NCBI RefSeq assembly: GCF_932294415.1
Contig: NC_065535.1
Span: forward strand, 83,411,862-83,475,861
DNA length: 64,000 nucleotides
Direction of reading: 5' to 3'
Origin: Quercus robur
Lineage: Eukaryota; Streptophyta; Magnoliopsida; Fagales; Fagaceae
Each line of letters opens with the position of its first letter. Position 1 is the stretch's first letter. The position numbers were made by a program, and so were the translations under genes. The notes under the pieces are model-generated. The model searched no databases, was not told the origin of the DNA, and saw only the letters and a list, made by a program, of their open reading frames with translations. Shown one piece after another: positions 57,810 to 64,000 of this stretch.

Positions 57810-60800
57810 CTAGGGATATGTGATCACACCAATCACTTGACGAAGAGACTCAAACTTACTTTTATCAAGTGGTTTGGTAAAGATGTCAGCATTCTGACGC
57901 TTAATAGGAATGTACTCAAGAGCAACAACCTTTCTTTCAACAAGATCCCTGATGAAGTGATATCTAATCCTTATATATTTAGTCTTAGAATGTTGTACCG
58001 GATTCTTAGAGATATCAATAGCACTGGAATGATCACAGTAGATAACCATAGTTTCCTGTGATAGACCATAATCACCTAAAAGCTTTTTATTCCAAAGAAG
58101 TTGTGAATAACAACTTCCAGCTGCAATATATTTTGCTTCTGCAGTTGACAGAGAGACATAATTTTGCTTTTTTCTCATCCAAGCAACAAGATTGGTTTCC
58201 ACATAAAAACACCCTCCGGTGGTGCTTTTCCTATCATCAGCATTATCAGCCCAATTCGCATTAGAAAACCTAGCAAGAGAGACATTTGACTATTTTCTAT
58301 AAAACAATCCAAAATCACAAGTACCACTAACATATTTGATTATTCTCTTTACAACATTAAGATGTGATTCTTTTGGATTAGATTGAAATCTAGCACATAC
58401 ACCAGCACTGAAAGCTATATCAGGTCGACTAGTAGTCAAATACAACAAACTACCAATCATACTTCTATATAAAGTCATATCAACAGATTGACCTGATGGA
58501 TCATTCCCAAGTTTTGTATTGGTAGCAGTTGGCGTTCAAGTATGTGCATCTTTTTCGAGTCCAAATCTCTTGAAAAGGTTTCTAGCATATTTTACTTGGT
58601 TAATGTGTATTCTTGTGTCCGTTTTCTTTATTTGCAGTCCCAAAAAGTAGGTAAGTTCACCTACCATGCTCATCTTAAACATCTTTTTCATTTTATTTGC
58701 AAAAGATTTAGCAAGAAAATCATTAGTAGAGCCAAAAACAATATCATTAACATAGACTTGAGCTATAGCAAAATGATTCTTATCCTTCCGAATGAAGAGA
58801 GTAGTATTAGCATTTCCTCTCTTGAATCCATTCCCTATGAGATAAGAGGCCAGTCTATTATACCAAGATCAAGGAGCTTGTTTAAGACCATATAATGACA
58901 TTTTCAATTTGTAGACATCATTAGGCCTATGAGGATCCATAAATCCTTGGGCTGCTCTACATACACTTCTTTTTGCAACATCCCATTCAAGAAAGCACTT
59001 TTGACATCCATTTGATACAGCTTGAAATTCAAGTGACAAGTAATGGCTAAAAGTATCCAGATAAACTCAAGTCTAGCTATAGGTGCAAATGTCTCATCAA
59101 AGTCAACTTCTTCTACTTGAGTGTATCCTTGTGCAACAAGTGTTGTTTTATTTCTTATGACTGTTCCATGCTCATCAGACTTGTTTTTGAGGATCCATTT
59201 AGTGCCAATTACATTGACTCTTTCGGGTCTTGGAACCAGTTCCTATACATCATTTTGAACAAATTGATGGAGTTCTCCATGCATTGAGTTAATCCTATCA
59301 GCATCTTGCAAAGCTTCATCTACTTTCTTAGGTTCCACTTGAGAAAGATAACAAGAGTGTATAATGACATTCAATGCTTTAGATCTTAGTCTCATGTTGT
59401 CATTTAAACTTCCGAAGATATTGGTGGAAGGGTGATTAAGCTTGACTCTAGCAGATTGACCTTTCACTAAAGAAGTTGTTGTACTCTTTTGCCCGATGGT
59501 GTACTTGACTCATCTTGTTCCTGTGGAGTTTCTCTGACCAATGTTGTTGGTTCTGAAATAGTATCATTTAGAATCAATAGTTCTTCATTGGTAGAATTTT
59601 CAATATACTCCTTAGGAAGAGTATCTTCATCCTCTCTAGATCTCCCTTGAACACTTTGAGCCTTTTCAGCATGAGTTTCAGGATATTGTTCATCATTTAT
59701 CTCCACATTAGTAGATTCCATCATAGTTTTAGTTCTGAGATTGTATACCCTGTATGCTCTGCTTGATGTAGAATATCCAAGAAAGAAACCTTTATCACTT
59801 TTTGCATCAAATTTTTCCAGATTCTCTTGGACTCGAAGAATGTAATAGTCACTGCCAAACACTCTAAAATATTTCACCATCGGTTTCTTCCCTCTCCAAA
59901 CTTCATATGGGGTCTTTTTAGTATCGGGACGAAAGTACACTCTATTCAAGGTATGACATGTAGTGTTTATAGCTTCTCCCCAGAAAGATTTTGGCATGCT
60001 TTTGTTATTCAGCATGACCCTAGCCATCTCTTGAATTTCTCTATTCTTTCTTTCCACAACCCCATTTTGCTGAGGTGTCTTGTGTGCAGAGAATTCTTAC
60101 TTTGTTCCTTGATCATTGCAAAAAAATATGAATTTAGAGTTCTTAAACTCTCTTCCATGATCACTTCTGATCCGAGCAATTAGAATATTCTTCTCTTCTT
60201 GCAACTTCTTGCACAGATGAATCATCTTGTTAGCAACTTTAGACTTATCTTTCAGAAGAACCACCCAAGTATATCTTGTAAAATCATCCACCACAACAAG
60301 GATGTACTTCATTCCACTTAAGCTTTGAACTCTAGCAGGACCCATAAGATCTATATGTAGTAACTCCAAGGGTCTTGATGTCTGAACTTCACTGATTGAT
60401 GGATGCCTAGCTTTCACTTGTTTGCCAAACTGACATGGTCCATAAATACTTTTCTTTATCTTTTAAAACTTTGGTAGCCTGAGAACTGCCTCACACTTGG
60501 AGTTTTTTTTTTTCTTTTTTTTCTTTTCTATTTGCTTGTGACTAGCATGTCCTAGCCGTTGATGCCACAAATCCACTTGATTAATTTTTACACTATAACA
60601 CTTATGATTTATGGTTAGTGTTATATTGTAACAATTATCAGCTGTTCTTCTTTCGACACATATGCAGTTACCTCTATCATCAAGTATCTCACATTCATAC
60701 TTAGTGAACAACACATTTAGCCCATTGTCACAGATTTGACTGATACTCAGCAGGTTCGCCTTCAACCCATCCATGAACCACACATCTTCAAACACGGGCA

Positions 60801-61146
60801 GCCCTGGAATGTCTATTGTTCCAATAACTCGGATGATTGACTTGCTTCCATCTCCAAAGGTGATAGTACCAATCTTTCATTCAAAAAGAGTCTTGAACAA
60901 GGCTTTATTACCTATCATGTGCTTGGAACAACCACTAACCAAATACCAAAGACAAGTATCCTGTGCCTTTAAGGTAGTTAAAGCAATATAACAAACATAA
61001 TTATTGAGGGAAGTAGTTATACGTAAATATTCAAGGATAGGATTAGCACATTTAAAATGCCATATAGTCCAAGAGGAAATAGACTTAATTCTCATTCTTG
61101 TTGCTTTCAAGAAACTAGTTAAAGAATCCATGATAGTTGGGGTCAA
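57810..61146 (-). pseudogene. Copia pol remnant: protease, integrase, reverse transcriptase, RNase H
   Basis: Several frames read in order on the minus strand. Protease region (61146-60877): the active-site motif expected as DSG reads VSG within CLWYLVSGCSKHM. Then the gag-pre-integrase/zinc segment (60795-60463), with DLWHQRLGHASHKQ running into a lysine run; the first Cys of the expected C-x2-C is Tyr (SIYGPCQFGK). The integrase core has HIDLMGP and RSDHGREF (60417-60097), then ERKNREIQEMARV and FWGEAINT (60057-59467). The reverse transcriptase (59240-58290) has SLYGLKQAP and a catalytic box reading YVND instead of YVDD. RNase H (58202-57810) has STAEAKYIAAG. There are multiple stops and frameshifts. 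The element cannot encode working enzymes. Confidence 0.88.
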
Positions 61147-61183
61147 GGATCAACTCTAGGTTAAAAACTCTATAAACAAGAGC

Positions 61184-61201
61184 TAACCCATTTTGATACC
61201 A
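61184..61201 (-). promoter_or_regulatory. primer-binding site, initiator Met tRNA type
   Basis: On the minus strand TGGTATCAAAATGGG lies two bases inside the 5' LTR. The first eight bases match the 3' end complement of plant initiator tRNA-Met. Confidence 0.8.
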
Positions 61202-61203
61202 CT

Positions 61204-62081
61204 TGTTTGTTCGTTTAGACCCCTAAAACTAGATTTTTTAACCTAATTAATTAACCAAGTTGATTATTAGGTTTATTATTCAGATCTAGGTTAAACAAGC
61301 ATATATCATATCATGCATAAAAGTGGAAAAATAAATAATACCATGATATGATGACCTAGGAAAACTGATGAAACGAATTGTTTCAAGGTAAAAACCTGGG
61401 AAAGATTTGACCTAACTATCCTCAAGGTAAAGTAAATCCACTATAAGAGAATTGAAATTTTTACAATCAGATTTAACCCTAAATCTATTGCTACCTCTTG
61501 TAGTAACTTATTGATATGACCACGTGCAAGCTCCGAATCCATGGACTCTTTTTCTTCTCAGATTTACACCAATACAAGCACCCTTGTGACTTTGAGATCC
61601 CACTCAAAGGTTTCAGATTACCATCAGTAATGATCTTGATGCAGCAACTATGTTCTACCAATGCTTGATTGTAGATCTTGCTCAGGTAGATTTTTGTGTA
61701 GTTAGAAGGTACAAAACTTCACAGATCTCACAAAGAGTAACACACAAGTCTTCCAAAAGTCTGAAAAACGTAGCTAGGGTTTCCCTTTTATATGTGGAGA
61801 AGTTGGAATGAATCCCTAAACGTTTTTGTGGGCTTGGGCTTGATTTAAAAATTTGCAAAATTTCTGTGCCCGCGATTTTCAATTGGTCGAGCCTAATTTC
61901 TCGATCGGTCGAGTAAGGCAGAAACTCACTTCCTTTTTCTGTAGTCAACTAGACTTAAACCTTGAAACCAACACTTTTAAGCATTGCCTAACATCTAGAC
62001 TACACATGTTTTGTTCTTGGTTTGCCAACACAATGAAAATATAATTTTAAACATTTAAACCTAAATCTTTAGAACCTAACA
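61204..62081 (-). repeat. 5' LTR of the Copia element (878 bp)
   Basis: Direct repeat partner of 52647-53526. It contains CCCTTTTATATGTGG (about 61784-61798), which read on the minus strand offers an ACATATAAAAGGG TATA region. Confidence 0.9.
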
Positions 62082-63242
62082 TAGCCCATAATTACTTGGC
62101 CTTCTATAGATTTGTGCACTAGGGTTCCCGAGCAAAAAAAATACGCATTTTATAGCTGTCATCATAGAGACATAGAGACACATGCATAACAGGGAGTTGC
62201 TGTAACGTTTATGTGCTTAGGGTTTTGTACCAAGCTACTACCAGTTCATCTAAGTGTGGGTTGAAGAGCTTTGCAAAGCTACAACAATCAAAAGAGTTGT
62301 GGAGTTAGTCATGGATAGGAGATTCGTGCAAAGGAGAAGTCTATTACAAGAAGTAGTCCAATTGGAGATTGAAGTTGAGCTTCCTTAAAGATCAGTAGGT
62401 TCTACTGTAGGTAGGTACTTCAAGATAGGGTAAGATTCCTTATACTTGTACCCCGTCTTCTTGTTTGTGAATTCTTCGGGAGTGGTAACTCAAAATTTAC
62501 CCTAAGGGATTTTGCATGTGAGGGTTTTCCTCATCGTGAACAAATCGTCTTTTGTAACACTCTATTTAGTTTGATAATTTGATTGTGTCATAATTGAATT
62601 TGCATGTAATTTGGACTAATTAATCAACTTGGGTAATTGGTTAATTAACTGTGGTCAATTTATAACCCAACACACAAAACCACCATTGGCGCAATCCCAA
62701 CCAAGAATTGCTACTTCCTAGTGTTGACAAATACTACTCGCCCGTGATACTGCATCATTGATCTTTGTGTGCGAGACCACCACATGTGGGATTTTCAAAA
62801 TTTTAATTTAATAAAATTTTATTAGGTGGTATAATATTGACAAAAAAGCTATGTTATAAATCTTATTATATTACACATTGTGTAACTTTAAGTAATATTA
62901 CACCACTTAATATTTTTTTAATTGAATGTGAAATTTTACAAATCCACCATTTGATTACATCATCTTCATATATTTTCTATATTTACAAAATTTCAAGATG
63001 ATCAAACATCAATAGCCATGTCATCAACCAATTGTTTAAATTCAAGTTTTTGTAGTTTAAAATAATAAATAAAAGATGAGTGTATGGATTGAATGATAAA
63101 TAATATCCGATTGGTAGGTAAATTGGCATGCATGTTAAAAACATATGGAACATGTAATCCAATAGTGTGTTTTTCAAAATATGAATTCAATAACAAGTTA
63201 TTGAGTAGTGTAGCATTACTTAAAATTATTTGAACCAAATCT

Positions 63243-63290
<48 letters not shown>

Positions 63291-63311
63291 TAAATTTATG
63301 GTCTACGCTTT

Positions 63312-63434
63312 ATGATGATTTTTTATTATCATTAGGGTAAGACACCAATTGGTTATTTATGTAGGTGGAGTTCGAACCCTAAATTTCTTTTTTCTATATT
63401 AAGAGATTTTACTAATTAAGCTAATTGAAACCCA
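63312..63434 (-). mobile_element. SINE-like copy
   Basis: On the minus strand GGTTTCAATTAGCTTAATTA (A-box half), AGGGTTCGAACTCC (B box) and CCAATTGGTGTCTTACC. Best-preserved B box of the family in this window. Confidence 0.65.
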
Positions 63435-63847
63435 CTAGATAGAGCTTATTTTGCTTATATAAAAATAAGCTGGGTTTGATTAGCTGTAACAGAGAAAAAA
63501 CGGGACTTCCAAAAGGGAGAACCTGAGAAAATTAGCTAGATTAATTTACAAGCTAATTAGGTTGTAAGTAATTGACTCCCCCAAGGAACCTAACCAAATA
63601 AATCTTAGTTTTAATCTAGTATTCAATAATTTTACATGTTATATAGTAGCTAAATTAAGATGACCATATTCTATATATCATACGTTTGTATATAAACGGA
63701 CACAATACATAGCATATATTTGTGTCTATATGGATTTAAATTTGTCAAAGGGGCTCTTGATTTCATGATACTTTCAACAATTTTAAAAGAAAGAATTTGG
63801 GTTTTATTTATTTATTTTAGATAGATAGAATTTCAAACTATGGTTCC

Positions 63848-63978
63848 CACTCTATGAAAATTTATTTTATTAATTAAACTAAGACATCAATTGATTTTTG
63901 GTGTAAGCAGGGTTTGAACCCAATTTTCTTATTTGATGAATTTTTTTTTTTACTAATTAAGTTAACTGGAACCTACAA
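63848..63978 (-). mobile_element. SINE-like copy
   Basis: On the minus strand GGTTCCAGTTAACTTAATTA, TTGGGTTCAAACCCTGC and CAATTGATGTCTTAG. Same family as 63312-63434, with which it is in tandem orientation about 420 bases apart. Confidence 0.65.
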
Positions 63979-64000
63979 AAGAATTTGGGTCGGAATCTCA

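Larger units (their letters stand above)
52647..62081 (-). mobile_element. degenerate Copia LTR retrotransposon, 9.4 kb
   Basis: The LTRs are 52647-53526 (3' LTR) and 61204-62081 (5' LTR), with termini TGTTTGTTCG and CCTAACA. Flanks TAGCT (52642-52646) and TAGCC (62082-62086) form a 5-base target-site duplication with one mismatch. The order on the minus strand is LTR, primer site, protease, integrase, reverse transcriptase, RNase H, accessory ORF, purine tract, LTR, i.e. Copia order. By eye about 35 of the first 350 aligned LTR bases differ, mostly transitions, so the insertion is old. Gag is essentially absent: only about 40-60 bases separate the primer site from the protease-region frame. 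A younger solo LTR sits at 54709-55661. Confidence 0.9.
52391..62672 (+). repeat. older LTR (outer level of a nest), split by the Copia element
   Basis: The right part, 62087-62672, ends TTTATAACCCAACA. It carries the same ordered blocks as the solo LTR at 54709-55661: AGGGTT, a TACTTGTA(C/A)CC segment, GGGAGTGGT, AATT(T/C)ACCC, GGTTTTCC, GAACAAATC, TGCATGTAATTTG and AATTAATCAACTTG. The left part (about 52391-52646) contains TCTCGATAC.../CTCGACACCTCG. The left edge is not fixed and no TSD was found. The interior 52647-62081 is the inserted Copia element. Confidence 0.55.
62673..64000. other. repeat-rich right edge without genes
   Basis: It contains an inverted copy of the dispersed repeat seen at 3870-4060 (about 62930-63230), a (GT)n(GA)n microsatellite (63242-63287) and two minus-strand SINE copies. 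The two overlapping 64-78 codon frames lie in the dispersed repeat. Confidence 0.5.

Noticed and set aside
1-64000. CRISPR array, bacterial operon, phage or new defence-like system
   Set aside because: Intron-split plant genes and eukaryotic transposons throughout. No regularly spaced repeats with unique spacers and no clustered accessory enzymes.

Overview
The window is nuclear DNA from a flowering plant, most likely a woody eudicot. It is AT-rich, its genes are split by introns with GT..AG borders, and every complete gene belongs to a plant family. The degenerate Copia element carries an extra open reading frame of a kind I associate with oak/beech-family genomes, so Fagales is a guess only. 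There are no bacterial operons, CRISPR arrays, rRNA genes or convincing functional tRNA genes.

Four protein-coding genes can be rebuilt exon by exon with consistent reading phase. (1) An equilibrative nucleoside transporter (ENT8-like), minus strand, two exons, about 4.28-6.10 kb. (2) A WVD2-like microtubule-associated protein with a TPX2 domain, plus strand, six coding segments on seven exon pieces, 14.4-17.5 kb. (3) A NUP1/NUP136-like nucleoporin in a short form without the long FG tail, plus strand, seven exons, 20.4-28.8 kb. (4) A YABBY5-type transcription factor, minus strand, seven exons, 41.8-45.5 kb. They look like unrelated neighbours, not a pathway.

The rest is a repeat landscape. 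I could fix many insertions by their target-site duplications. They include solo LTRs at 1.77-2.55, 38.44-39.45, 49.69-50.86 and 54.71-55.66 kb, and three hAT-type non-autonomous DNA transposons at 10.24-10.96, 12.26-12.92 (with a second MITE nested inside) and 46.42-46.78 kb. There is also a SINE-like insertion in a nucleoporin intron, a TRIM-like miniature LTR element at 47.1-48.2 kb, a 5'-truncated LINE remnant at 29.7-30.65 kb and a family of at least five tRNA-derived SINE copies.

The right end (52.4-62.7 kb) is a three-level nest. An older LTR is split by a 9.4-kb minus-strand Copia element, whose accessory ORF is in turn split by a solo LTR. The Copia element has both LTRs, a primer-binding site and a polypurine tract. 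It lacks gag, and its protease, integrase zinc finger and reverse transcriptase each carry lesions.

I found no convincing new biological system. The most unusual points are the FG-poor short nucleoporin with an (AG)15 tract directly against its start codon, the extra ORF downstream of Copia pol, a 27-base G run, and several very recent-looking local tandem duplications.
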